64,000 bases of DNA from Nocardiopsis alba DSM 43377 (GTDB taxonomy: Bacteria > Actinomycetota > Actinomycetes > Streptosporangiales > Streptosporangiaceae), in the NCBI RefSeq assembly GCF_000341225.1, contig NZ_ANAC01000017.1, positions 141,132 to 205,131 on the forward strand, written 5' to 3'. The notes beneath the pieces were generated by a model. It had not been told where the DNA came from and ran no database searches. It saw only the letters and a list, made by a program, of their open reading frames with translations. The stretch's first letter is position 1, and every line of letters begins with the position of its first letter. The position numbers and the translations under genes were made by a program. Of this stretch, positions 44,870-53,357 are shown piece by piece.

Positions 44870-45547
44870 ATGGTCCCCACCATGGTCCTCGTAGCCGACG
44901 ATTCCCGTGACGCCCACCGACGAGAGGCCCTGCACGGCCTGGCGGAGGCGGTGGCCGAACGAGGCGAGGCGCCGGTCGAGGCGGCCTTCGGGAGCCCGGA
45001 CGAGGTGGGCGCCGCGATCCGCGCCGTCCCCGGGCCCAAGGTGGTGGTCCCCGCCTTCGTCGCCGGCGGGGACGTGGCCAGCGCGCACCTCCTCTCCCGC
45101 CTCGGCCTGGGCGGTCTGGAGAACTCCTGCCAGACCTCCCCCCTGGGAGCGGTCCCCTCGATCGTCGCCGACCTCGCGGCCCGTCTGTCCGAGGTCGCCG
45201 GAGACCACGACGACGGGGTGATCCTCGCCGCCGACGGCACCACGGGCGCTGAGGAGCGCCAGGTGGTCATGGACGTGGCCCGAATGCTCAGCCGGCGCCT
45301 CTCCTCTCCGGTCCAGGTCGGTTACCTGCGGACCTGGGCCCCCTCGGTCTCCGACGCCGTCGACCGGCTGCGCCGCAGCGGACACGAGCGGGTCTCAGTG
45401 GCCGCCTGGCGCCTGGTGGACGGCCCCGACTTCGACCTGCTCCGAGGGTTCGACGTCACCACCATCACCGAACCTCTGTGGCCCTCGGATCTGGTGGTGG
45501 ACACCCTCCTGGCCCAGCACCGCGCCGCCAAGGGGCGCCTTTCGTGA
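44870..45547 (+). CDS. CbiX/sirohydrochlorin-chelatase-like protein, active-site residues changed
   Basis: 225 residues from ATG 44870 with AAGGAG six bases upstream. The fold pattern is that of class II chelatases (two CbiX-like halves: VLVADDSRD, VVVPAFVAGGDV, then GVILAADGTTGAEE). Normally the first motif is AHGSRD and the second contains AG(Y)HV. Here both metal-binding histidines are aspartate (Asp10 and Asp68). No other tetrapyrrole gene is near. It may bind a different ligand, or it may be a non-catalytic relative. The next gene starts 140 bp later. Confidence 0.72.
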   Translation: MVPTMVLVADDSRDAHRREALHGLAEAVAERGEAPVEAAFGSPDEVGAAIRAVPGPKVVVPAFVAGGDVASAHLLSRLGLGGLENSCQTSPLGAVPSIVADLAARLSEVAGDHDDGVILAADGTTGAEERQVVMDVARMLSRRLSSPVQVGYLRTWAPSVSDAVDRLRRSGHERVSVAAWRLVDGPDFDLLRGFDVTTITEPLWPSDLVVDTLLAQHRAAKGRLS

Positions 45548-45686
45548 AACGCGGAGCGGGGCCGGTCGATGACGAACGCGTCACGGACCGTCACCACCGT
45601 TACCCGAGGTACGAGGATGGGTATGGGCCCACGGACGGGGCGGGAACCGGGTGGGCGTCGAGACGAGCGGACCTGAAGGTGGATGT

Positions 45687-46604
45687 ATGAACGACGTCAC
45701 AGCGCGGTTCGTCGACGATCGACACCGTCGCCGACTGGAACACCGTTTCGGTGGCCACGTCGTCGAATGGTTGAAGGATCTGCCCGCGCTCGTCGAAGAG
45801 CTGTCCGACCGCTGGGGACTGACCGTGGAGGGACCGGCCCCGCAGGGCCGTACCTCCGTCGTCCTCTACGTTCGGCGCGCCGAGGAGGCCGGGGTGCTCA
45901 AGATCTCCCCGGACAACGGCCTGGCCGTCGCCGAGGCCGGTTCGCTGCGCATGTGGAGCCCCTCCCGGAGGGTCCCCGAGGTGTGGGAGCTCGACGGCGA
46001 ACACGGGGCCTTCCTGATGGAACGCGTCGACGGCGAGACGATCGCGGCCAAGGGCGTGGTCCCCTCCTCCGAGGTCATCGGCGGCCTGATCTCCTCCCTG
46101 CACGGGGTCAAGGTCTCCGAGGCCCTCCACCGGGAACTGCGCCCGCTCATCGCCCGGGTGCAGTTCGTCTTCGACATGTGGAATCGGGAACGGATCGAGG
46201 GGCCCGCGGCCGACATCGTCCCCGCCACCCTCATGCACCGAGGGGCGGCCAAGGCCAGGGATCTGGCCAACGGCGACGTCGACATCGTGCCCCTGCACGG
46301 AGACCTGCACCCCGGCAACGTCATCGACGGCGGCTCTCGCGGACTGGTGGTCCTGGACCCCCGGGCCTGTCTGGGCGACGCCGCCGTGGACGCGGTCGAC
46401 TGGGCCCTGTGGAAGGCCGACGACGTGGCCGAGGTGGAACGTCGGGTGGAGGGGCTTTCCCGGACGATGGGGGTCGACGGGGACCGGATGATGGAGTGGG
46501 TGCGGGCCTTCGCCCCCTGCCTCGCCGTCTCCAAGGCCAACCGGGGCCAGGGCGGGACGGTCGAGTTCGACCTGCTCATGAACCTGTGCGAGATCCCCGC
46601 CTGA
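45687..46604 (+). CDS. APH(6)-like aminoglycoside/hydroxyurea kinase-family protein
   Basis: 305 residues from ATG 45687 with AAGGTGG five bases upstream. The phosphotransferase fold of the APH(6)/hydroxyurea-kinase family is supported by Lys72 in VLKIS, MERVDGE, the catalytic loop HGDLHPGN (204-211) and metal Asp224 in VVLDPRACLGDAAVDAVDWAL. Family members phosphorylate streptomycin or, in producers, act in self-protection. Many chromosomal homologues have no known substrate. It ends at a hairpin shared with convergent kdpE. Sequence alone cannot show resistance. Confidence 0.8.
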   Translation: MNDVTARFVDDRHRRRLEHRFGGHVVEWLKDLPALVEELSDRWGLTVEGPAPQGRTSVVLYVRRAEEAGVLKISPDNGLAVAEAGSLRMWSPSRRVPEVWELDGEHGAFLMERVDGETIAAKGVVPSSEVIGGLISSLHGVKVSEALHRELRPLIARVQFVFDMWNRERIEGPAADIVPATLMHRGAAKARDLANGDVDIVPLHGDLHPGNVIDGGSRGLVVLDPRACLGDAAVDAVDWALWKADDVAEVERRVEGLSRTMGVDGDRMMEWVRAFAPCLAVSKANRGQGGTVEFDLLMNLCEIPA

Positions 46605-46607
46605 GGT

Positions 46608-46636
46608 CGGGCCCGGGACACGTTCCACCGGGCCCG
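46608..46636. terminator. Hairpin between convergent genes
   Basis: CGGGCCCGG and CCGGGCCCG (9 bp arms, 11-base loop) between the APH-like gene and kdpE. Confidence 0.6.
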
Positions 46637-46642
46637 CCCCCT

Positions 46643-47341
46643 TCAAGGTCGGGCGTGGTCTCCTCGGGACGCCGATTCGAACCGGTAACCCCGGCCCGCC
46701 TCGGTGATGAGGTACCGGGGGTGCGAGGGGTCGGGCTCCAGCTTCCGACGTAGCTGGGCCAGGTAGACGCGCAGGTAGTTGGTCTCGTTCTGGTAGGCGG
46801 GACCCCACACGTCGTGCAGCAGCCGGCGTTGGCTGACCAACCGACCGGCGTTGCGGGCCAGGATCTCCAGGATGTGCCATTCGGTGGGGGTCAACCGGAC
46901 CTCCTCGCCGTCCCGCGTCACCCGCTTGGCGCCCAGGTCCACCTCGAAGGTGTCGGTCCGGACCACCGGCGCCTCCTCGATCCGGTCCGCCCGACGCTCG
47001 GCCGCGCGCATCCGCGCCAACAACTCGTCCATCCCGAACGGCTTGGTCACGTAGTCGTCCGCGCCCGAGTCCAGACAGCGCACCTTCTCACCCGCCGAGT
47101 GCCGGGCCGACAGCACGATGATCGGTACCCGGGACCACCCGCGCAGTCGCTGGATGACCTCCACGCCCTCCATGTCGGGAAGGCCCAGATCCAACAGGAC
47201 CACCTGGGGGGGTTGCTCCCGTGCCAGGCGCAGCGCCGACTCTCCGTCCCCCGCGGTGACCACGTCGTAGCCCCGGGCCCTCAGGTTGATCCTCATGGCC
47301 CGGATGATCTGTACATCGTCGTCAACGACCAGGACCCGCAT
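46643..47341 (-). CDS. kdpE: Response regulator KdpE
   Basis: 232 residues from ATG 47341 (AGAGG seven bases upstream); an in-frame extension upstream lies inside kdpD. OmpR/PhoB family: receiver domain with the acidic pocket at residues 7-9, phosphorylation site Asp51 (VVLLDLGLPD) and Lys in DDYVTKPFG; winged-helix C-terminus LTPTEWHILEILARNAGRLVSQ and TNYLRVYLAQLRRKLEPDPSHPRYLITEAGRGYRF, which matches KdpE closely. It overlaps the 3' end of kdpD by 20 bp. KdpE normally activates kdpFABC for high-affinity K+ uptake, but that operon is not here. Confidence 0.92.
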   Translation of the reverse strand: MRVLVVDDDVQIIRAMRINLRARGYDVVTAGDGESALRLAREQPPQVVLLDLGLPDMEGVEVIQRLRGWSRVPIIVLSARHSAGEKVRCLDSGADDYVTKPFGMDELLARMRAAERRADRIEEAPVVRTDTFEVDLGAKRVTRDGEEVRLTPTEWHILEILARNAGRLVSQRRLLHDVWGPAYQNETNYLRVYLAQLRRKLEPDPSHPRYLITEAGRGYRFESASRGDHARP

Positions 47342-49865
47342 CGACCCGCCTCTCCTCTTCCTTGTCCTCCGGCGTGACCGCACGCAGGGTGAACACCATC
47401 GTCAGACCGCCCCCCGGGGTGTCCTCCGGATCGAGGGTCCCGTGCATCGCCTCGACGAATCCACGGGCCACCGCCAGACCCAGCCCCACACCCGTCCCCT
47501 GGGGCGCGTCCCCCAGGCGTTGAAAGGCCTCGAACATCCGCTGTTTGGCCTCGTCGGAGACGCCCGGGCCCCGATCCACCACACGGAGCTGGACGTCGTC
47601 GCCGTGCGCGCTGGCCGAGACCAGCACGGGCGTGCCGGGGTCGGGGTTGTAGCGCACGGCGTTGGCCACCACGTTGTCGACGGCCCGGTCCAACAGTCCC
47701 ACGTCCACTCGTACCCGGGGCAGATCCTCGGGAACGTCGACCACCACGGCCTCCCTCGGAACCCCCAACAGGGTCGAGGGGAGTATCTCGTCCAGCCCCA
47801 CCGAGCGTATTCGGGGTACCACGCTGTCGGTCTGGACCCGGCTCATGTCCAACAGGTTCCCGATGAGCCGGTCGAGTCGGTCGGTGGACTCCTCGACGGT
47901 CTCCAGGAGTTCGGAACGATCCTCCTCCGAGAGGGCGATGTCGGTGGCGCGCAGGCTGGAGACGCTCGCCTTGATGGAGGTCAGCGGGGTGCGCAGATCG
48001 TGCGAGACCGCCGCCAACAGGGCGGTCCGGATCCGGTTGCCCGCGGCCTGGCCCCGTGCCTCGGCGGCGTCCCACGCCAGCCGTTGATGCTCCATCGCGA
48101 TACCCACGTGGGTGGCGAAGGCGCTCAACACCCCCCGGTCCGCGGCGGGCAGCATGCGTCCGCGCAGGGCCAGGGCGACCGTGTCGGAGACCGTCACCAG
48201 GGCGTCCGCCTCCTCCGGTGTCTCGCAGGCGGGGGCGCCCACGCTGTGCACCGGATGCCAGCGGTCGTCCTCCAGCCGTTCCAGCAGGGTGGCCGAACGC
48301 TGCCCGAAGGTCTCGCGGATCCGCCGCAGCAGGGCCTGGAGCGGTTCGTTCCCGGAGAGGACGCTCGCCGCCAACAGGGCCACCGCGTCCGCCTCCGCCC
48401 GGCCGCGCACCGCCTGTGACGAGCGCCGGGCGGCCATCTCCACCATCACCGCCACGAGCGAGCCGACCAGGACGAACACCGTCATCGCCAGGAAGTTGTC
48501 CGACGACATCGACGGTCTGCCGTGCAACGGCGACAGCAGGACGGTGAGCAGGACCGCGCTCCACAGCGCCGAGACCAGCGCCGGACGCAACCCGCCCACG
48601 GCCGCGGTCGCCACCGTGATGAGCAGGAGGAACAGAGGGTCCGAGGCGGGCCCCACCCCGTCGAAGAAGGGCAGGGTCAGGATCAGGGAGACCAGGAGGG
48701 GCGCCAACAGCGAGAGGGTCCAGCCCCAGATCCTCCGGTGGTGGTTCAGGCCCCGGCCGGGAGCGGGCAGGAGCCAACGTCCACCGCCGACCTCCTCGTG
48801 GGTGACGATGTGCACGTCGATGTCGCCGGACTCGCGCGCCACTATCGTGCCCACACCCGGCCCGAACACGTACTGCCAGGCACGTCTGCGGGAGGAGCCC
48901 AGGACGATCTGGGTGGCGTGGGCGCCGCGGGCGAACTCCAGCAGCGACGAGGGCACGTCCGTCCCGACCACCTGATGGTAGGTGCCGCCGAGCTCGGCCA
49001 ACAGGCGGCGCTGACGCAGCAGGTCCCCGCTGGGACGTTCGCCGATCCCGTTCGGGGGGAGCACGTGCACCGCGAGCAGGTCGCTGGGTTGGGGGCGGCC
49101 GCCCCGTGAACGGGACGCGACCCGGGCCGCCCGGCGGATGAGGGTCTCGCCTTCGGGGCCGCCGGTCAGAGCCACCACGACCCGCTCCCTGGCCTCCCAG
49201 GTCTGGCGGATCTCATGCTCGCCCCGGTAGCGGGACAGCCCTTCCTCGACCCGGTCGGCGGTCCACAGCAGCGCGAGTTCGCGCAACGCGGCGAGGTTGC
49301 CTTCGCGGTAGTAGGCGGCCAGGGCGGCGTCCACCCGCTCGGCCGGGTGCAGGTCGCCGTGGGCCATCCGGCGGCGCAGTTCCTGTGGGGTGACGTCGAC
49401 CAGCTCGACCTCGGCCGCCGCGTGCACCACCCGGTCGGGGACGGTGTACTCGGGGCGGACCCCGGTGATCTGATGGACGACGTCGTACAACGACTCCAAG
49501 TGGTGGATACCGACGGTGGAGAGCACATCGATCCCCGCGTCGAGGAGTTCCTCCACGTCCTGCCACCGGGTGGGGTTGGGCGCGCCGTGCGGGTTGGGCC
49601 TGGCCAGGTCGTCGACGACGACCAGTTCGGGAGCGCGGGAGATCACGGCGGCGGTGTCCACCGAACCCGAGGGATGGGCGGGCACGACCTCCAGGCCCTG
49701 GAGCAGGGCGGAGGTGTGGACCCTGCGGTGGGTGTGCACCGCGCCGACGACCACGTCGGACCCGCGTTCGACGCGTCTGCGGGCCTCGTCCAGGGCGTGG
49801 TGTGTGGTGCCGACACCGGGGGCGGAGCCCAGGTGGATGCGGAGTCTTCCTTTCACGTCCCCCAT
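47322..49865 (-). CDS. kdpD: Sensor kinase KdpD with altered P-loop
   Basis: 847 residues. Domain order: KdpD N-terminal domain (about 1-215, including VVVGAVHTHRR and TGVRPEYTVPDRVV); USP-like domain (about 225-370); four helices (about 390-500, DUF4118); GAF-like region; HisKA with His622 in VSHDLRTPLTS; HATPase with N-box DNVVANAVRYNP and GTGVGLGLAV. The N-terminal P-loop is GSAPGVGTT, with Thr20 where KdpD has the Walker A lysine (GAAPGVGKT). Senses K+ limitation or salt and signals to KdpE, whose gene it overlaps. kdpFABC is absent nearby, so this pair is physically separate from the transporter genes. Confidence 0.93.
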   Translation of the reverse strand: MGDVKGRLRIHLGSAPGVGTTHHALDEARRRVERGSDVVVGAVHTHRRVHTSALLQGLEVVPAHPSGSVDTAAVISRAPELVVVDDLARPNPHGAPNPTRWQDVEELLDAGIDVLSTVGIHHLESLYDVVHQITGVRPEYTVPDRVVHAAAEVELVDVTPQELRRRMAHGDLHPAERVDAALAAYYREGNLAALRELALLWTADRVEEGLSRYRGEHEIRQTWEARERVVVALTGGPEGETLIRRAARVASRSRGGRPQPSDLLAVHVLPPNGIGERPSGDLLRQRRLLAELGGTYHQVVGTDVPSSLLEFARGAHATQIVLGSSRRRAWQYVFGPGVGTIVARESGDIDVHIVTHEEVGGGRWLLPAPGRGLNHHRRIWGWTLSLLAPLLVSLILTLPFFDGVGPASDPLFLLLITVATAAVGGLRPALVSALWSAVLLTVLLSPLHGRPSMSSDNFLAMTVFVLVGSLVAVMVEMAARRSSQAVRGRAEADAVALLAASVLSGNEPLQALLRRIRETFGQRSATLLERLEDDRWHPVHSVGAPACETPEEADALVTVSDTVALALRGRMLPAADRGVLSAFATHVGIAMEHQRLAWDAAEARGQAAGNRIRTALLAAVSHDLRTPLTSIKASVSSLRATDIALSEEDRSELLETVEESTDRLDRLIGNLLDMSRVQTDSVVPRIRSVGLDEILPSTLLGVPREAVVVDVPEDLPRVRVDVGLLDRAVDNVVANAVRYNPDPGTPVLVSASAHGDDVQLRVVDRGPGVSDEAKQRMFEAFQRLGDAPQGTGVGLGLAVARGFVEAMHGTLDPEDTPGGGLTMVFTLRAVTPEDKEEERRVDAGPGR

Positions 49866-50128
49866 TGTGGGTCGGTTCCCGGGCCCGCGGGCGAAAGTCG
49901 GGTGACGACAGGCCGTGGGGAGGGTGATCTTCCCGACGCCCGGTGTCGCCGACGGTGGCGGAACCCCCGGTGGAGAGGCGCTCTCGTTCCTCTCACGAGA
50001 AGGAGGGCGTGTGTTCCGTCGAGAAGGAGCGGATCTGAGGTCTTATGCGTCGGATAGAACGGAGAAGGCCTTTCGACTCTTTCGGAAGGCCGTGTTCGTC
50101 ATCGATATGAGCTACGAGGTACCCCCGA

Positions 50129-51067
50129 ATGGGACAGCCCCCGCCCCCGTACGACCCGCAGGGTCACTTCCCCGGGCCTCCCGGGACGCCTCCCCAGGGT
50201 CCCGGTCCCCAAGGGCCGCCCCCCGGTTACGGTCAACAGCCCCCGCAGGGGCCTCCGCCCGGATACGTCCCCCAAGGACAGCCGCCTCAGGGTCCGCCGC
50301 CTCCGGGCTATGGTCAGCAGCCGCCGCAGGGCCCGCCCGGGCTCCCGCCGCAGCAGCCCCCGCCCGGTTACGGCCCCCAGGGTCCCGAGCCCAAGAAGAA
50401 GACCGGTCTGATCGTCGGCGCCGCCGTCGGTGCGGTCGCGTTGATCGGTGTGGTCGGCGGTATCGCGATCTGGGCCTCCTCCGGCGGCGAGTACGTCGCC
50501 CTGCCCGACGACTGCGCGACCGTGTTCGAGGGCAACTCCCTACAGGACACCTCCGCCGGCGTGGTCACCTCCTTCGACGGAGGTTTCGAGGAGGGGGACG
50601 ACCCCGACTCCGACGGTGTCTACGGCGAACTCACCTGTGACGGTGAATCGGGCGAGGTGATGGTCTCGTTCTACGTCGGGCTCTACGACATGGCCCACCC
50701 GGACACCGAGGAGATGATGCGGGAGGAGCTGGACGAGGCGTTCGACTCGCAGGATCGGTTCGACGGGCAGGACATGCCTCAGGGAGAGGTCTCCGAGATC
50801 GATCTCGGTTTCGGTGAGCCCCAGCAGATCCTGTGGGACGAGAACTCGATCGGCGACCAGGGCACGACCTTCGCCACCCTCATGCCCGGTGGCGACTTCA
50901 CGGACGGCGGGACCATGGGTATGAGCGCCTTCATCTCCGGGAACGTCGTCAGCGGTGTCGTCGTGGCCGAGCAGGGCGGTGACAAGAGCATCGAGGAGGT
51001 CTACGCCATGGCCGAGAGCGCCGCCTCGGACCTGGAGCGTCAGATCTCCCGCGTGGCCGAGAAGTGA
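50129..51067 (+). CDS. Proline/glutamine-rich single-pass membrane protein
   Basis: 312 residues from ATG 50129. Residues 1-88 are PPxGYGQQPPQGPP-type repeats; KKKTGLIVGAAVGAVALIGVVGGIAIWASSGG (about 90-120) is one membrane helix; residues 121-312 form an acidic extracytoplasmic domain with one cysteine pair (DDCATVF and LTCDGE). This is a common actinobacterial architecture without known function. In mycobacterial and streptomycete proteins such N-terminal proline-rich tails are cytoplasmic. The Shine-Dalgarno is weak (GAGG, nine bases upstream). It is convergent with the AGPS-like gene, separated by a hairpin. Confidence 0.75.
   Translation: MGQPPPPYDPQGHFPGPPGTPPQGPGPQGPPPGYGQQPPQGPPPGYVPQGQPPQGPPPPGYGQQPPQGPPGLPPQQPPPGYGPQGPEPKKKTGLIVGAAVGAVALIGVVGGIAIWASSGGEYVALPDDCATVFEGNSLQDTSAGVVTSFDGGFEEGDDPDSDGVYGELTCDGESGEVMVSFYVGLYDMAHPDTEEMMREELDEAFDSQDRFDGQDMPQGEVSEIDLGFGEPQQILWDENSIGDQGTTFATLMPGGDFTDGGTMGMSAFISGNVVSGVVVAEQGGDKSIEEVYAMAESAASDLERQISRVAEK
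50205..50390 (+). repeat. In-gene Pro/Gln/Gly repeat region
   Basis: Imperfect units encoding PPQGPPPGY(G/V)QQ in the N-terminal tail of the preceding gene. Low-complexity coding DNA, likely variable in length. Confidence 0.75.
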
Positions 51068-51072
51068 GCGGT

Positions 51073-51105
51073 CCCGGTCCGGTGGGCCCACTCCACCGGA
51101 CCGGG
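51073..51105. terminator. Bidirectional hairpin terminator
   Basis: CCCGGTCCGGTGG (51073-51085) and CCACCGGACCGGG (51093-51105), 13 bp perfect arms, 7-base loop, between convergent genes. Confidence 0.75.
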
Positions 51106-51124
51106 GAGCCGGCCCTTCGAACGG

Positions 51125-52744
51125 TCAGGCGTCCGGCAGGAGCTTGCCGGGGTTGAGCACCCCCCGCGGGTCCAGGGCGGCCTTCGCCGCACGCAGTACT
51201 TCTGCCCCCAGCGGGCCCAGTTCCCGGGTCATCCACGGCCGGTGGTCGGTGCCGACGGCGTGGTGGTGGGTGATGGTCCCGCCGTTGGCGACGATGGCGT
51301 CGGAGGCGGCACGCTTGGCCCGACCCCACCGCCCGGCCGGATCGTCGCCCGCGCCGGTGGCCACCGTGAAGTACAGGGAGGCTCCGGTGGCGTAGGTGTG
51401 GGAGACATGGCACTGGACGAGGACCCCGCTCTCGTCGTCGTCCAAGGCCTCGGTCAGCGCGGCGACCACGGCCCGGTACAGCGGAAGCAGATCGCTCCAG
51501 GAGGCGGCGGTCTCCAAGGTCTCGGCGAGGATGCCCGCGGACAGTAGGGTGTCGCGCAGATAGGGCGCGTTGAACCGGTTCTCGCGCCAGTGCGCCACCG
51601 GATCCGGCCCCACCAGGGTGCCGCCGGCCGCCTCCATGGTCGCCCGGACCGTCCTCGCGCGGGCCTCGACCTCCTCTTCGGTCCCCTCGAAGCCGAGTAC
51701 CGCCTGGCAGCCGGGGACGGCCTCACGTCCGCCGAGGGCCGCGTTCACGAAGGTCTCGGTCTCATCGGACAGACGCGCCATGGTGGGCCGCACGTCCGAC
51801 TGGGCCAACGTTCGCAGCGCGTCCACCCCGGTGGCGTGATCGGGGAAGGACCACGCTTCGTCCACGACCTTCTCCGGGCGGGGACGGACACGGACGGCCA
51901 CCTCGGTGATCACGCCCAGGGTGCCCTCCGAACCCACCAGTAGGCCGCGCAGGTCCGGGCCGGCGGCGGAGGCCGGATGACCGCCCGCCTCCAGGGTGCC
52001 GCGCGGGGTGGCGGCCTTCATGCCCACCACCATGTCCTCGAAGCGACCGTAGCCGGCGGAGGCCTGTCCGCTGGAGCGGGTGGCGGCGTAACCGCCGATG
52101 GTGGCGTACTCGTAGCTCTGCGGCATGTGCCCGAGGGTGAGACCGTGTTCGGCCAGCATCGCCTCGGCGTGCGGGGTGCGCACGCCCGCCTCCAGGACCG
52201 CGGTCAGCGAGGTGCGGTCCAGGGAGATCAGTCGGTTCAGCCGGCGCAGGTCCATCGTGACCACGGCGGCCAGACCTCCGTCGAGCGGGGTGAGCCCGCC
52301 GACCACGCTGGTCCCGCCTCCGAAGGGCACCACGGCCACCCCTTCGTCCGAGCAGAGCGCGAGCAACCGCTCCACCTGGTCGTGGTCGGCGGGGAAGAGC
52401 ACGGCGTCGGGCGCGGGCACGGCCTCGCCGGCTCGGCGGGCGAGCAGGTCCGGCGTGCTCTTGCCGCCGCTGTGCCGGAGTCGCGTGGGGTCGTCGGTGC
52501 GCACGTGCTCGGTGCCGACGATCCCGGCGAACTCCGCGCGCAGACGTTCGTCCAGACGGGACGCGGGAAGTTCCACCTGTTCCTCGGGGACGGGCGGCAT
52601 CGCCCGAGGGTCGGTCCGCAGTACCCGGGCGATGAGGTCGCGCAGTCCGGGGTCGAGTTCGGTCGCCTTGTCGGGGTCGCCCCAGGCGAACCAGCTCATC
52701 TCCGGAGCGGTGTCGGCGGGGGAGGCTTGCGCATCGTGGTTCAT
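51125..52744 (-). CDS. FAD-binding oxidoreductase, alkyl-DHAP synthase-like
   Basis: 539 residues. FAD_binding_4 domain: VVPFGGGTSVVGGLTPLDGG and GHMPQSYEYATIGGYAATRSSGQASAGYG. The C-terminal domain has CHVSHTYATGASLYFTV and the His-rich motif THHHAVGTDHRPWM, the active-site feature of alkylglycerone-phosphate synthase (AGPS), as well as DPRGVLNPGKLL. Mycobacterium Rv2251 is a close comparison by recollection and is likewise next to a TetR gene and glpD1. Whether it makes ether lipids is uncertain; the substrate may be another 2-hydroxyacid or lipid. It starts 17 bp from the divergent TetR gene. Confidence 0.85.
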   Translation of the reverse strand: MNHDAQASPADTAPEMSWFAWGDPDKATELDPGLRDLIARVLRTDPRAMPPVPEEQVELPASRLDERLRAEFAGIVGTEHVRTDDPTRLRHSGGKSTPDLLARRAGEAVPAPDAVLFPADHDQVERLLALCSDEGVAVVPFGGGTSVVGGLTPLDGGLAAVVTMDLRRLNRLISLDRTSLTAVLEAGVRTPHAEAMLAEHGLTLGHMPQSYEYATIGGYAATRSSGQASAGYGRFEDMVVGMKAATPRGTLEAGGHPASAAGPDLRGLLVGSEGTLGVITEVAVRVRPRPEKVVDEAWSFPDHATGVDALRTLAQSDVRPTMARLSDETETFVNAALGGREAVPGCQAVLGFEGTEEEVEARARTVRATMEAAGGTLVGPDPVAHWRENRFNAPYLRDTLLSAGILAETLETAASWSDLLPLYRAVVAALTEALDDDESGVLVQCHVSHTYATGASLYFTVATGAGDDPAGRWGRAKRAASDAIVANGGTITHHHAVGTDHRPWMTRELGPLGAEVLRAAKAALDPRGVLNPGKLLPDA

Positions 52745-52748
52745 GCTC

Positions 52749-52754
52749 TACAGT
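52749..52754 (+). promoter_or_regulatory. Candidate -10 for leaderless TetR transcript
   Basis: TACAGT ends seven bases before the TetR ATG (52762). The divergent gene begins at 52744, leaving no space for a ribosome site on the plus strand. Leaderless start is therefore likely; the -10 lies inside the 17 bp gap and overlaps the other promoter's start. Confidence 0.45.
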
Positions 52755-52761
52755 TTTACAT

Positions 52762-53346
52762 ATGGCGTCAAAGCGTAACGTAGAGGACGAGATCCTGGAC
52801 GCGGCCCGAAACTGTGTCGAGGCCTTCGGGGTGCGTCGCACCACCTTGACCGACGTGGCGCGCAGGGCCGGGGTCAGCCGCCCCACGGTCTACCGACGCT
52901 GGCCCGACGTGACCGCCCTGGTCGCCGATCTGCTCACCCGCGAACTCCGCCGCATCCTCATCGCCGAGGAGGTGGACGCCGAACACGACCACGGCGAGGA
53001 CGTCCGTCCACGTCTGGTGCGGCACGCCGCCGGCGTGGCCCGCGCGATGCTCGCCCACCCACTGGTCGGGCGCATCGTCGACACCGAACCCGAACTCCTG
53101 GCCACCTACACCTTCCAACGCCTCGGAAGCAGTCATCGGGCCGCCCTCGAACTGGTCGAACCGGCCATCGTCGAGGGCCAGGCCGACGGCTCGATCAGGA
53201 AGGGCGATCCCGCGGTCCTGGCCCATCTGGTCATGGTCACCGTGCAGAACACCATCACCTCTCACCGCCTGTTCGCCGACGTACTCGACCCCGAGGGCCT
53301 GGTCGCCGAACTGACCACCCTTCTGGACGGTTACCTGCGCCCCTGA
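52762..53346 (+). CDS. TetR-family regulator
   Basis: 194 residues. N-terminal HTH: EILDAARNCVEAFGVRRTTLTDVARRAGVSRPTVYRRWPDVTALVADLL, a standard TetR pattern with YRRW. The start at 52762 leaves eight residues before the helix, as usual. Homologous in context to mycobacterial Rv2250c (TetR) between an AGPS-like gene and glpD1. The 17 bp gap to the divergent oxidoreductase suggests it controls that gene and its own operon. It is followed 11 bp later by glpD. Confidence 0.92.
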   Translation: MASKRNVEDEILDAARNCVEAFGVRRTTLTDVARRAGVSRPTVYRRWPDVTALVADLLTRELRRILIAEEVDAEHDHGEDVRPRLVRHAAGVARAMLAHPLVGRIVDTEPELLATYTFQRLGSSHRAALELVEPAIVEGQADGSIRKGDPAVLAHLVMVTVQNTITSHRLFADVLDPEGLVAELTTLLDGYLRP

Positions 53347-53357
53347 AAGGACGCCCC

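Noticed and set aside
50107..50128. Alternative start MSYEVPPNG upstream of the proline-rich membrane protein
   Set aside because: It lies in a different frame that soon loses the membrane-protein sequence; ATG 50129 gives the conserved layout.
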